NCBI GenBank assembly: GCA_946537295.1
Contig: CAMNFQ010000003.1
Span: 1 to 50,199 of the forward strand
Reading direction: 5' to 3'
DNA from: an uncultured Bacillota bacterium
GTDB lineage: Bacteria; Bacillota_I; Bacilli_A; Erysipelotrichales; Erysipelotrichaceae
Length of the DNA: 50,199 bases
Below, in pieces: positions 39,042 through 48,162 of the stretch (position 1 is its first letter; every line of letters starts with the position of its first letter). The notes under the pieces were generated by a model, which saw only the letters and a program-made list of their open reading frames with translations, ran no database searches and was not told the origin of the DNA. The translations under genes were made by a program, and so were the position numbers.

Positions 39042-40234
39042 TATCTAACCTTCTGCATTTTGGCGTAATAGAAACAATCGCCCATTTCATTAATGATCGT
39101 ATCTTCTTCCAGAAGCATCAATGTACTGTTATCAGCTAAGTATTTTCTGATCTGCTTACCATTTTCTTTCTTATTTAAGGTACAAGTTGCATATAAGAGA
39201 ATTCCATTATCTTCAAGCAATGGTTCAACACTTTTTAACAGTTCCATCTGAAGTTTCTGTAATTCATCCAGACTGGTAGGTTTTATATGCAGTTTAAGAT
39301 CAGGTTTTCTTCCTAAGACACCCAAACCAGAACATGGTGCATCAAGCAAGATCCTGTCAAATTTCATTTTTAATTTCTGGGTCAGAAGACGTCCATCACA
39401 ATTAAGATAATTAACGCCTTTAAATCCCAGTTTATCTGCCATCTTGGAAATAAGCTTGACTCTTGTAAGATTGACATCATTGGCATAGCAGTCTTTTGGA
39501 TCAAGGATATCCAGACAATTGAAAAGCTTTGATCCCGGAGCACTGCAGACATCTAACAAGGTATTACCCTTCTGCAGATCAAGATGTTTATATAGAGATG
39601 CAGAATTGTAGTCCTGGACATAGAAACATCCTTCAGCTGCCTGTTTTGAATCCAGAAGATTATCTTTACAGGTAAAGATATCATCATTCAGTTCGTTGAT
39701 CTTGAGACCTTTGAGATCTGCAAAAGAACATTTCTTTTTATTTAAACGATAATAGACCGAAGGAATATGATGATAAACTTCCGTTATTTTATTAAATTCA
39801 TCAGTGCTGTACTGACTTTTAAGCAGATTATAGATCCATTCAGGAAGACATGCCTTTACATGAGGAATATCACATGGCAAAAGCACATCTTTTTTTCTTA
39901 AGATCGCATTGATAAATGATTTATCATAGGAATTGCTGGCAAGTTCAACATATTCATAATTGACAACATAATCCTTTTCATTCAGAAAGAATCTTTCATA
40001 GAAAGCCATAGCCAGAATCAGCTTGATTCTTAAAGGTGTTATTTTCTTGCATTCAGCATCGACCTGATAGATAAGATATTCATAATAACGCAAAACACCA
40101 TTGACGAGATTTGTAATAAAAGCTCGTCTGATCGGCTCTACCTTATTCAGTTCCTTTCGCATCAGCAGGTTGGAATATGATTCATCCCTGATGGTCTTAT
40201 ATAAAATACTTAAAGCTAATTCTCTCTGGTTCAT
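39041..40234 (-). CDS. rsmB: 16S rRNA (cytosine-C5) methyltransferase RsmB
   Basis: A 397-residue m5C methyltransferase for C967 of 16S rRNA. Residues about 1-125 form a NusB-like domain (REYREK-like ELALSILYKTI, FITNLVNGVLRYY). The SAM-binding motif is LLDVCSAPGSKLF. The first catalytic Cys lies in LDAPCSGLGVLGRKPDLK (18 residues) and the second in LYATCTLNKKENG. It lies between priA (6-base gap) and rlmN. In Bacillus def and fmt separate it from priA; they are absent here. Confidence 0.94.
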   Translation of the reverse strand: MNQRELALSILYKTIRDESYSNLLMRKELNKVEPIRRAFITNLVNGVLRYYEYLIYQVDAECKKITPLRIKLILAMAFYERFFLNEKDYVVNYEYVELASNSYDKSFINAILRKKDVLLPCDIPHVKACLPEWIYNLLKSQYSTDEFNKITEVYHHIPSVYYRLNKKKCSFADLKGLKINELNDDIFTCKDNLLDSKQAAEGCFYVQDYNSASLYKHLDLQKGNTLLDVCSAPGSKLFNCLDILDPKDCYANDVNLTRVKLISKMADKLGFKGVNYLNCDGRLLTQKLKMKFDRILLDAPCSGLGVLGRKPDLKLHIKPTSLDELQKLQMELLKSVEPLLEDNGILLYATCTLNKKENGKQIRKYLADNSTLMLLEEDTIINEMGDCFYYAKMQKVR

Positions 40235-40240
40235 AGTTGT

Positions 40241-42397
40241 TTACTCCAAATAAATAGGATCTACATCAATTTTAACATGAGACATATTTTTCTTTTTAAG
40301 ATATGAATCGATTATTACATGAATTTCCTTGATCATATTAAGCAGATCTTTATCCATGATCAGAATGCGATAACGATGCTGTTTCTGAATCTTAGGAAGT
40401 TCATAAGGCCGATATATCCTGTATGGCAAACTTTGAATATTATCATATAGCTCTTCAATGGACTTTCTGATCCTGTTTTCATTGATATCCGTAAGCATTA
40501 TTTCAATGATATGAGTATATGGCGGATATCCGGCTTTGTGACGATAATTCATTTCAATATTATAGAAATAGTTATAATCCTGAGCAATAACTGCTTTTAA
40601 GACATAATGATCTGTATTGAATACCTGAATGAGCACTTTACCAGAATCAGCAGCCCTTCCTGATCTTCCTGATGCCTGCATCAGCAGATCAAAGGTCATT
40701 TTAGCTGAATTATAATCCTGATGCATTAATCCAGCATCAGCATTCAAGATACCTACTAAAGTTACATCAGGATAATCAAGACCTTTTGCGATCATTTGTG
40801 TACCAATGAGGATATCGATCTGTTTATCTTCAAATCTCTTCAGAATTGATTCATGAGAACCTTTACGCGATACATTATCTCTATCCATCCTATCAATATT
40901 AGCTTGCGGAAAAATCTTACGAAGTTCTTCCTCTACTCGCTTGGTACCAAAACCATAATATACAAGATGTTCAGAACCACAGTTTGGACATCTGCTTATC
41001 TTTTTATAAGTTCTGCCACATTGATGACATTTTAGGATATTTTCATCTTTATGATAGTTTAAAGGTATATCGCAATCTAAACACATCAGCGTATGTGAAC
41101 AATCAGAACATTTAATTATCGGTGAATATCCTCTTCTGTTCAGCAGGATTATTGCCTGTTTATTTTTAGAAAGACAAGTTGCAATTTCCTGCTTAAGTTT
41201 ATTTGAAATGATATATGAATGATGATTTCTGATCTCATCATTTAGATCAATAAGTTCAATTGCAGGAAATACATGATTGATTCTGTCTTTCAGTTCCAGT
41301 AACTGATAATCTCCCTTTAATGCTCTGGAATACGATTCAAGGCTAGGAGTTGCGCTGGCAAGCAATATTTTTGCGTTGTGGGTAATAGCTCTTCTTATTG
41401 CGACATTTTTAACGTTATAACATGGTGTATTATCCTGTTTATAAGATGAATCATGTTCTTCATCAATGATGATAAGTCCCAGATCGTTGAAAGGCAGAAA
41501 TACAGAACTTCTGGTTCCTACAACGATCCTTACTTCCTTGTCTCTTACTCTTTTATACTGTTCATATCTTTCCTGATCACTTAGTTCCGAATGATAGAAT
41601 ACAACATCATTAAATCTTTCTTTTACTCTCGATATCATCTGAGGTGTCAAAGATATTTCCGGTACAAGTATCAGTACATCCTTGTTTTGTGAAAGATAAT
41701 ATCTGGCCAGATGAAGATACACTTCAGTTTTACCTGAACCAGTAACCCCAAATAAAAGAGATACCAGTTTGTCGGTATTAATCAGAGAATCATAGGCAAA
41801 TTGCTGATCCTTGGTTAATTCTTTGAAAGTGCCATACTTAAATTCATTATTTGTGTAGGAATACTCTTCGATATATTCCTCAATTGCTCCGACTTCAATA
41901 AGTTTCTTTATAATAGATATACTTTTCTTTCTGGCAAGTGATGCTTCTATTCCTTCATAGATTTGTTCGTAAACTTCCTTTTGTCTTTCAGTCAGATCAA
42001 ATTTACCATCATATTTATGAAATCTTCTGATCATTTTAGGACCGGTTTCCTTTTTGGATGTCTTTAAAGTTTTAGGAAGCATAGTGTTAAGACATGAAAT
42101 AAAAGGAGAAATTGTTGTTTTGGCTAACCATTGAGCCAGTTCAAACTGTTCATCTGAAATGATCGGTTCATTATCGATTATATCTGTAATATACAGAAGA
42201 TCATAACCACAAGTTTGTTCTAATTCATCTTTGGATTTGTCGGTGTATTTACAATCAATTACGATTGCACTATTTGTTGCATTATTAAAAGTAACCTTTA
42301 CACGACAATATTTCTGGATCAACTGATCAGATAAATAAGTAAAAGGTCTGTTCACATTCAGACTGGCATTGGTTACATAGACTTCACAAAGATACAT
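40241..42397 (-). CDS. priA: Replication restart helicase PriA
   Basis: A 718-residue superfamily 2 helicase that reloads the replisome at stalled forks. An N-terminal DNA-binding domain (about 1-110) precedes Walker A LLFGVTGSGKTEVYL and the DEEH box DEEHDSSYKQ. A zinc domain holds eight Cys (CSDC, CLDC, CHQC, CPNC pairs) inserted between helicase lobes. The second lobe has GTQMIAKGLDYPDVTLV and QASGRSGRA. It heads the operon to rpe. TATAAT lies 6 bases before the ATG with no SD. Confidence 0.96.
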   Translation of the reverse strand: MYLCEVYVTNASLNVNRPFTYLSDQLIQKYCRVKVTFNNATNSAIVIDCKYTDKSKDELEQTCGYDLLYITDIIDNEPIISDEQFELAQWLAKTTISPFISCLNTMLPKTLKTSKKETGPKMIRRFHKYDGKFDLTERQKEVYEQIYEGIEASLARKKSISIIKKLIEVGAIEEYIEEYSYTNNEFKYGTFKELTKDQQFAYDSLINTDKLVSLLFGVTGSGKTEVYLHLARYYLSQNKDVLILVPEISLTPQMISRVKERFNDVVFYHSELSDQERYEQYKRVRDKEVRIVVGTRSSVFLPFNDLGLIIIDEEHDSSYKQDNTPCYNVKNVAIRRAITHNAKILLASATPSLESYSRALKGDYQLLELKDRINHVFPAIELIDLNDEIRNHHSYIISNKLKQEIATCLSKNKQAIILLNRRGYSPIIKCSDCSHTLMCLDCDIPLNYHKDENILKCHQCGRTYKKISRCPNCGSEHLVYYGFGTKRVEEELRKIFPQANIDRMDRDNVSRKGSHESILKRFEDKQIDILIGTQMIAKGLDYPDVTLVGILNADAGLMHQDYNSAKMTFDLLMQASGRSGRAADSGKVLIQVFNTDHYVLKAVIAQDYNYFYNIEMNYRHKAGYPPYTHIIEIMLTDINENRIRKSIEELYDNIQSLPYRIYRPYELPKIQKQHRYRILIMDKDLLNMIKEIHVIIDSYLKKKNMSHVKIDVDPIYLE

Positions 42398-42403
42398 AAC
42401 TTA

Positions 42404-42409
42404 ATTATA
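42404..42409 (-). promoter_or_regulatory. -10 box of the priA operon
   Basis: Minus-strand TATAAT, 6 bases before the priA ATG, immediately past the suf terminator T tract. Confidence 0.55.
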
Positions 42410-42411
42410 GA

Positions 42412-42440
42412 TCAAAAAAGGAGCTAACCTATAGCTCCTT
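42412..42440 (-). terminator. Terminator of the suf operon
   Basis: AAGGAGCTA pairs with TAGCTCCTT (42440-42432 with 42426-42418), then TTTT. The sufB stop (42426-42424) is inside the stem. Confidence 0.9.
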
Positions 42441-43833
42441 CCATATTGATTTTTAATAACTGATTCAGTTCAACCGCATACTCCATTGGTAATTCCCTGG
42501 TGAATGGTTCGATAAATCCTAAGATGATCATTTGGGTTGCATCTTCCTTGGATAGACCCCTGCTCATCAGATAGAAAAGCTGTTCTTCTGAGATCTTTGA
42601 AACTGTTGCTTCATGTTCGATCGTTGAAGTATTATTGGAAATAATATTTGTAGGAATCGTATCAGAGGAAGAAAGATCATCCAGTATCAAAGTGTCACAT
42701 TCAACCTTGGCTTTGCAATACTTGGCTTTTTCTGACATCGAAACCAATCCACGGTAATTTACTTTTCCACCCATTCTCGCCAGAGATTTGGAAATGATCG
42801 TTGAAGATGTGTGTGGAGCCAGATGAATCATTTTTGCACCAGCATCCTGGATTTGTGAATAAGAACCTACCGCAATAGATATACATACTCCCTTGGCGTT
42901 TTCACCAGCCAGGATACAGGCCGGATATTTCATATTAATGTGTGATCCAACGTTTCCATCAATCCATTCCATGACACCATTTTCTTCAACCAGTGTACGT
43001 TTAGTTACAAGATTCAGGATATTAGCTGACCAGTTCTGAACAGTTGAATAACGACATTTGGCATTCTTTTTGACAAATATTTCAACAACAGCCGCATGCA
43101 AGGAATCATTGGAATATTTTGGTGCGGTACATCCTTCAACATAATGAAGATCTGAACCTTCATCACAGATTATCAGAGTTCTTTCAAACTGACCCATCTG
43201 ATCGGAGTTGATACGGAAATATGACTGTAATGGTTTTTCCAGTTTTACTCCAGGTGGAACATAAATGAAAGAACCTCCAGACCAGACAGCAGTATTTAAT
43301 GCAGCAAATTTATTATCAGCATAGGAAACGATCTTTCCAAAGTACTCCTTAAACAGATCTGGACATTTCTTTAATGCCGTATCAGTATCGTAGAATATAA
43401 CTCCTTTACTTTCTACTTCTTCCAGCATGTTGTGATAGACAACTTCGGATTCATATTGAGTTGATACTCCAGCCAGAAACTTCTGTTCTGACTCAGGAAT
43501 CTTGAGTTTTTCAAAAGTATTCTTGATTGTTTCAGGAACATCATTCCAGTCTTTCTCTACTTTTTCAGAAGGTTTTTTATAATATGTAAAATCATTAAAA
43601 TTGATTTCACTTAGATCAGGACCCCATTCAGGCAAAGGAAACTCCAGGAACTTATGATAAGCCTTTAGGCGCAATTCCAGCATCCAATCTGGCTCGTTTT
43701 TAGCTTTGGAGATCTCCTTAATGATTTCTTCAGATAAGCCTTTACCAGTATTAAAAATGGTTACATCTTTATCTTTAAAATCATATTTATAGTCATCCTG
43801 GGTCTTCAGGATATCTTTATTGTTGTCTGTCAT
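42424..43833 (-). CDS. sufB: Fe-S cluster assembly scaffold protein SufB
   Basis: A 469-residue right-handed beta-helix scaffold of the SUF system, on which clusters are assembled with SufC and SufD. Typical segments are [47 protein letters not shown] (20 residues), [10 protein letters not shown] and the C-terminal [21 protein letters not shown] (cited as SRGLSKEDA and LGFIEPF). Length is normal. It overlaps sufU by 17 bases and is the last gene of sufCDSUB. Its stop lies in the terminator. Confidence 0.96.
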   Translation of the reverse strand: MTDNNKDILKTQDDYKYDFKDKDVTIFNTGKGLSEEIIKEISKAKNEPDWMLELRLKAYHKFLEFPLPEWGPDLSEINFNDFTYYKKPSEKVEKDWNDVPETIKNTFEKLKIPESEQKFLAGVSTQYESEVVYHNMLEEVESKGVIFYDTDTALKKCPDLFKEYFGKIVSYADNKFAALNTAVWSGGSFIYVPPGVKLEKPLQSYFRINSDQMGQFERTLIICDEGSDLHYVEGCTAPKYSNDSLHAAVVEIFVKKNAKCRYSTVQNWSANILNLVTKRTLVEENGVMEWIDGNVGSHINMKYPACILAGENAKGVCISIAVGSYSQIQDAGAKMIHLAPHTSSTIISKSLARMGGKVNYRGLVSMSEKAKYCKAKVECDTLILDDLSSSDTIPTNIISNNTSTIEHEATVSKISEEQLFYLMSRGLSKEDATQMIILGFIEPFTRELPMEYAVELNQLLKINMEGAIG

Positions 43834-44251
43834 ATTCGTTTATTAGATCCTCTATAGCATGGATACCAATTGTTCCACATTTAATTCTATTCGCCTGCTG
43901 ATAAAGTGTATCAAAAGCATTAGCTTCATCAAGACATTCTTCATCAAAAGGTTTTTCATCGACCATATTGTAATATTCATTTAATATCTTTCTGGCCTCA
44001 TCAAAAGACTTACCGATCAGAAGATCACACATTATGTCAGTTGATGCGGTACATATCGTACAACCGATTCCATCAAATTTGATATCTTTGATCATCTTAT
44101 CTTCACAAAGCATGTATACAGTTATATCATCGATACATGATTCTGATGCATTATGAATTGATCTGTATCTTTCATCTTCAATCTTCATTTTATTATTTGG
44201 ATGATTATAGTGATCCAACATTATTTCTCGTTTGATTTCTTTATCCATCAT
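43817..44251 (-). CDS. sufU: SufU zinc-dependent sulfurtransferase / scaffold protein
   Basis: A 144-residue IscU-fold protein. In Firmicutes SufU accepts sulfur from the SufS persulfide by zinc-ligand exchange. Cys ligands are visible in [17 protein letters not shown] and RIKCGTIG; the Firmicutes insertion before the last Cys is present. It lies between sufS and sufB with 4- and 17-base overlaps, the canonical Bacillus order. Confidence 0.94.
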   Translation of the reverse strand: MMDKEIKREIMLDHYNHPNNKMKIEDERYRSIHNASESCIDDITVYMLCEDKMIKDIKFDGIGCTICTASTDIMCDLLIGKSFDEARKILNEYYNMVDEKPFDEECLDEANAFDTLYQQANRIKCGTIGIHAIEDLINEYDRQQ

Positions 44252-45474
44252 AGTACACTATCCACACATTTCTCTATTGTAGTATCTTTAATCAGTTCAA
44301 CAAAACGATCAATTTCTTCAAATGTATTATAGAGATAAAATGAAGCTCTGATCGTTTCTGAAGCATTGATAATATTCGGCAAAAGCTTTGCACAATGATT
44401 ACCGGTTCTTACAGATATATGGTTCGCATTAAAATAACTTGCAGCATCCTGGGCAAAGATCTGTTTTAGATTAAAAGTAACGATGCCAGCTTTAGAACCT
44501 CTGTTATATACAGTAACATTCGCAAGATCATTAAGCTTATCAGCGAAATAATTGCTTAACTGTTCACAATGTTCAGAGATCTTTTCCATGCCAACTGTTT
44601 CCAGATATTCGATAGCTGATTGAAGACCCAGAACTCCTTCGATACATGGAGTTCCTGCTTCAAACTTATCAGGAGAATTCTTCAACATAATTTCGCCATT
44701 TTTAAAGAATCGGGCATTTGATCCTCCACCATAAAATATCGGATCCATCTGATTCAGTAGGTCAAATTTAGCATAAAGAACGCCAACTCCAGAAGGACCT
44801 AGCATCTTATGTGAAGAAAACGCAAGGAAATCGATGTCATCTTCTTTGACATTGGTTGGAATATGAGGAACAGATTGTGCTCCATCAATGCAGACTAAGG
44901 CATGATTTTCATGAGCTATCCTACATATCTGTTTGACTGGATTGATATAGCCAAGAACATTTGATACATAAGGTAAGGCAACAATCTTGATTCTTTTGTT
45001 TTCAAAGCATTTTACATACTCAGATAAATTGAATGATCCATCAACATTTAATGGTACATATTCGATTTTGGCACCACTTTCTTCTGCTGCCTTGAACCAT
45101 GGCAATATATTTGAAGCGTGTTCAAGTTCACTTGTCAGAATAACATCACCTTCAGTTAAGAATTTCTTTCCGAAATTGATCGCAACAGTATTAAGTGAAG
45201 CAGTAGCTCCAGAAGTAAAGACGATACAGTTAGGATCCTGGGCACCAATAAAGCCAGCTACCGTTTTTCTGGTGTTGTCATAAGCCTTTGAAACATCAAA
45301 GGAAATATCATAATCGCCCCTGTGGATATTTGCAGTTTCCTTTTCATAATAGTTGACAACAGTATCTATTACACATTGTGGTTTAAGAGATGTAGCAGAA
45401 CTGTCAAAATAGATCAGTTCAGGATTATTTCTGATCATTGGAAAACTATCTCTGATCTTGTTTACATCGAACAT
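44248..45474 (-). CDS. sufS: Cysteine desulfurase SufS
   Basis: A 408-residue class V aminotransferase-fold enzyme with pyridoxal phosphate. It takes sulfur from cysteine and passes it to SufU. The PLP-binding Lys is in FSSHKMLGPSG. Cofactor contacts include GATASLNTVA and CIDGAQSVPH. The active-site Cys is in SVRTGNHCAKLL. The type II loop length fits SufS rather than IscS. It overlaps sufD by 13 bases and sufU by 4. Confidence 0.96.
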   Translation of the reverse strand: MFDVNKIRDSFPMIRNNPELIYFDSSATSLKPQCVIDTVVNYYEKETANIHRGDYDISFDVSKAYDNTRKTVAGFIGAQDPNCIVFTSGATASLNTVAINFGKKFLTEGDVILTSELEHASNILPWFKAAEESGAKIEYVPLNVDGSFNLSEYVKCFENKRIKIVALPYVSNVLGYINPVKQICRIAHENHALVCIDGAQSVPHIPTNVKEDDIDFLAFSSHKMLGPSGVGVLYAKFDLLNQMDPIFYGGGSNARFFKNGEIMLKNSPDKFEAGTPCIEGVLGLQSAIEYLETVGMEKISEHCEQLSNYFADKLNDLANVTVYNRGSKAGIVTFNLKQIFAQDAASYFNANHISVRTGNHCAKLLPNIINASETIRASFYLYNTFEEIDRFVELIKDTTIEKCVDSVL

Positions 45475-46190
45475 ATCTCATCCACCTTTCTAACAGCCAT
45501 TTCCTGTATCAAAGTACCTTCGTCAAATTCCGCATAATAATTATCATTTGGCATAAGATAGGACCTCAATATAAGATTCAACGCTTCTTTCTTATTAAGA
45601 CCTCTGGAATTCATATAGAATAATATCTCTTCATCGATCGTACCGGATGATAAAGAATGTGATGCTTCTACATCATTCTCATCAATATTTAAAACCGGTA
45701 AGACACTGGCCTTTCTTGGATTATCAATCGTCAGACAATGACTTGACTGATGACATTTAGAACGTTTTGCGCCTTTTCTGATTGTGCCGATACATTCCAG
45801 TTCAAATAAGGCATCTTCCAGACAGACGATATTGTTGTTGATATCAATTAATGAATTTGGTTCGTTATTAAACAGATCAAAAACAATTTTCTTATTACCG
45901 GTACCAAGATAAGTGGTATTTACCTGAAGTGAAGAATCTTTATTGACTTCGATATGACAATTCTGTTCAAGATCATAACGATCAAGTTCCAGATATGCAA
46001 TCTTTACTGAAGAATTGGAAATACTTCCCTTCTCATTTAAAGTAACCTTATCATCATAATCATTTAAGATCAGGATAGAATAATCACCATCAGATAATTG
46101 ATATTCAAGATTAATGGTTTTATTCCTGGTGATAATGGTCGATGATTCATTGATCACTAAAACATCATCATTAGCTATGATCTTAGGCAT
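45462..46190 (-). CDS. sufD: SufD-like Fe-S assembly protein, short form
   Basis: A 242-residue relative of SufB/SufD, far shorter than the roughly 430 residues of typical SufD. The C-terminal part keeps the SUF core pattern: NIDENDVEASHSLSSGTIDE and FYMNSRGLNKKEALNLILRS (20 residues each). The N-terminal part is reduced to a short beta-rich stretch. I start at the ATG 46190, preceded by CGAGG; a GTG at 46214 is also in frame but would extend further into sufC. It overlaps sufC by 8 bases. It presumably still forms the SufBC2D complex (inference). Confidence 0.85.
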   Translation of the reverse strand: MPKIIANDDVLVINESSTIITRNKTINLEYQLSDGDYSILILNDYDDKVTLNEKGSISNSSVKIAYLELDRYDLEQNCHIEVNKDSSLQVNTTYLGTGNKKIVFDLFNNEPNSLIDINNNIVCLEDALFELECIGTIRKGAKRSKCHQSSHCLTIDNPRKASVLPVLNIDENDVEASHSLSSGTIDEEILFYMNSRGLNKKEALNLILRSYLMPNDNYYAEFDEGTLIQEMAVRKVDEICSM

Positions 46191-47007
46191 TTTTACCTCG
46201 AGGATTTCTGGCACAGGTGCCTAAAGAATATACTAAAGGACGTGATTCCTTGACTGGCTGGATCTTCAGTTCATCATATAACCAGTCATAGCCATCATTA
46301 TCTATCTTGTAGACGAGTTCATCATCGCCTTCTACAACAATTCTTCCATCAACAATGACATGAGAATGTGTTGGTTTGATCATAGTAAAGAATCTTTCAT
46401 AATGTGAAACGATCATCAGACCAAGATCAGATTTTTCCTTGAGTTCAAGAATAGCATCTGAGACAAGTTTAATAGCATCAACATCAAGACCAGAATCGAT
46501 CTCATCAAGCATAGCAATACTTGGATGAAGCATCATCATCTGTAAGATCTCATTACGTTTCTTTTCACCACCGGAAAAGCCATCATTGACAAAACGATGT
46601 GCAAGATCTTCCTTCATTTTGAGCTTACTGATATTTGATTCCATTTCTTTAATGAATTTAAATAAAGAAATGTTTTTTTCTAAACGTGAATTTATTGCCG
46701 CTCTTAAGAAATCTGAATTGGTAACGCCTGCAATCTCTTTCGGATACTGCATAGCAAGAAACAGACCTTTTCTGCTTCTTTCATCAACACTCATCTGTAA
46801 GACATCTTCTCCATTGAAAGTTATAGATCCTGATGTGACAGTATAAGATGGATGTCCCATTATAGTCTGTAACAGTGTTGATTTACCATTACCGTTAGGT
46901 CCCATGATCGCATGGATCTCTCCCTGTTTTACAACAAGATCGACCCCTTTAAGAATTTCTTTTTCTGCGACATTTACATGTAAGTCTTTTATCTCTAATA
47001 TATTCAT
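46183..47007 (-). CDS. sufC: Fe-S assembly ATPase SufC
   Basis: A 274-residue ABC-type ATPase of the SUF machinery. Walker A is GPNGNGKST, the signature FSGGEKKRNEI, and Walker B MLDEIDSGLDVDA, the SufC-typical form. The H-loop is in IVSHYERF. The tail (SLGTCARNPRGKNA) is a little longer than usual. I start at MNILEIKDL (47007), preceded by GGTGAT. Another ATG at 47019 lies only 5 bases after a TATAAT and could be used as a leaderless start. It is the first gene of sufCDSUB. Confidence 0.95.
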   Translation of the reverse strand: MNILEIKDLHVNVAEKEILKGVDLVVKQGEIHAIMGPNGNGKSTLLQTIMGHPSYTVTSGSITFNGEDVLQMSVDERSRKGLFLAMQYPKEIAGVTNSDFLRAAINSRLEKNISLFKFIKEMESNISKLKMKEDLAHRFVNDGFSGGEKKRNEILQMMMLHPSIAMLDEIDSGLDVDAIKLVSDAILELKEKSDLGLMIVSHYERFFTMIKPTHSHVIVDGRIVVEGDDELVYKIDNDGYDWLYDELKIQPVKESRPLVYSLGTCARNPRGKNA

Positions 47008-47024
47008 AATTATCACCATTTAAG

Positions 47025-47030
47025 ATTATA
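47025..47030 (-). promoter_or_regulatory. -10 box of the suf operon
   Basis: Minus-strand TATAAT, 5 bases before the ATG at 47019 and 17 before the preferred ATG at 47007. The -35 is weak (ATTATT at 17-base spacing). No iron- or cluster-responsive operator could be recognised. Confidence 0.5.
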
Positions 47031-47097
47031 ACACCGCATCATTGAATAATAATAAATACTATCTATCTGAACTTTTCCTGAACAATGCTTAATAAAA

Positions 47098-47126
47098 TTG
47101 TATTAAAAAAGGTTAAATATTATAAT
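47098..47126 (+). promoter_or_regulatory. Promoter of the foldase-lipoprotein-HIT operon
   Basis: TTGTAT (47098-47103), 17-base spacer, TATAAT (47121-47126), then a leader with TGGAGG before the ATG at 47150. Confidence 0.8.
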
Positions 47127-47149
47127 AAATAAATGTTTGGAGGATTTAT

Positions 47150-48160
47150 ATGGACAAAAAAGAACTACTAAAAAAATACTGGTTCATTGGCGTCATCGCG
47201 ATCGCATTACTTGTCTTTATCGGCATCTATGCAGTCGATTCTTATAAAAACAGAGATGTGGTCGTAAACAATAAATCGGTAGATGGTAAATATGTGGTAT
47301 ATTCCATCAACGATAAGGATGTATATGCTGATGACCTGTATGCTAAGCTTTATGAAAATGGTGGCCTTTCTCAAGCTGTTGTGGCATATGAGAGAGCTAT
47401 ATTCAATGAAGGCTATGAAACTACTCAGGAAATGCAAGATCAGGCAGCAATGTCTGCTTCAAATGCCTTAGCTCGTTATTCTCAGGATACGATCCTGCAG
47501 TCATTAATGTCTATGGGCTATACCAATGGAATTGATGATCTTAAGCAATACTATATTGATGGCATCAAACAGGAAACCTTAATTAAGGAATACGTCATGG
47601 CACATAAGGACGAATATCTTGGCGACAAGCTAGGTACTAATCCTCGCCTTATCTATCACATCCTTGTTAAGTGTGAAACTACAGCGATTACTGATGCTGA
47701 TGGCAATGTAACCGGATATGAAGCTAATCCAACTGATGAACAGAAGGAAAAGCTTGCGCAGATCCAGGAAGCTCTGAAAGATGAAAACAATACATTTGAA
47801 TATGTTGCATATACCTATTCAGATGATGGTTCAAGCCAAAACGGCGGTTATATCGGTCTTATCAACGAAGAAAACAGAACTAACTATGATCAGTTCTTTG
47901 CTGAAGAAGCAATGTCACTTAATGCTGGTGAAGTATCTGAACCAATCGTTTCAAGCTTTGGTTATCACATCATCAAAAATGTTGGTACATCTGATGAAGA
48001 TCTGTTGAACGATTACTACTATCTTTCAAATCTTGAAAGCAGCAACCCTACTCTGGCTATCAAGGCAATCATGGATAAAGGCCAGGAATTAGGATTTGAA
48101 ATTAAGGATGAGACATTGTTAAAAGAGATCAATGATCAGATCTCAAGTGAGGCACAATAA
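47150..48160 (+). CDS. Membrane-anchored parvulin-type peptidyl-prolyl isomerase (PrsA-like)
   Basis: A 336-residue secreted foldase. A charged N-terminus and one hydrophobic helix (WFIGVIAIALLVFIGIYAV, residues about 11-29) make a signal anchor without a lipobox. An N-terminal SurA/PrsA-like helical region follows. The parvulin domain (about 160-290) has the patterns LIYHILVK, YTYSDDGSSQNGGYIGLI (18 residues), and FGYHIIKN. It probably helps fold exported proteins outside the membrane. It lies 2 bases before a second foldase-like lipoprotein gene. Confidence 0.87.
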   Translation: MDKKELLKKYWFIGVIAIALLVFIGIYAVDSYKNRDVVVNNKSVDGKYVVYSINDKDVYADDLYAKLYENGGLSQAVVAYERAIFNEGYETTQEMQDQAAMSASNALARYSQDTILQSLMSMGYTNGIDDLKQYYIDGIKQETLIKEYVMAHKDEYLGDKLGTNPRLIYHILVKCETTAITDADGNVTGYEANPTDEQKEKLAQIQEALKDENNTFEYVAYTYSDDGSSQNGGYIGLINEENRTNYDQFFAEEAMSLNAGEVSEPIVSSFGYHIIKNVGTSDEDLLNDYYYLSNLESSNPTLAIKAIMDKGQELGFEIKDETLLKEINDQISSEAQ

Positions 48161-48162
48161 TT

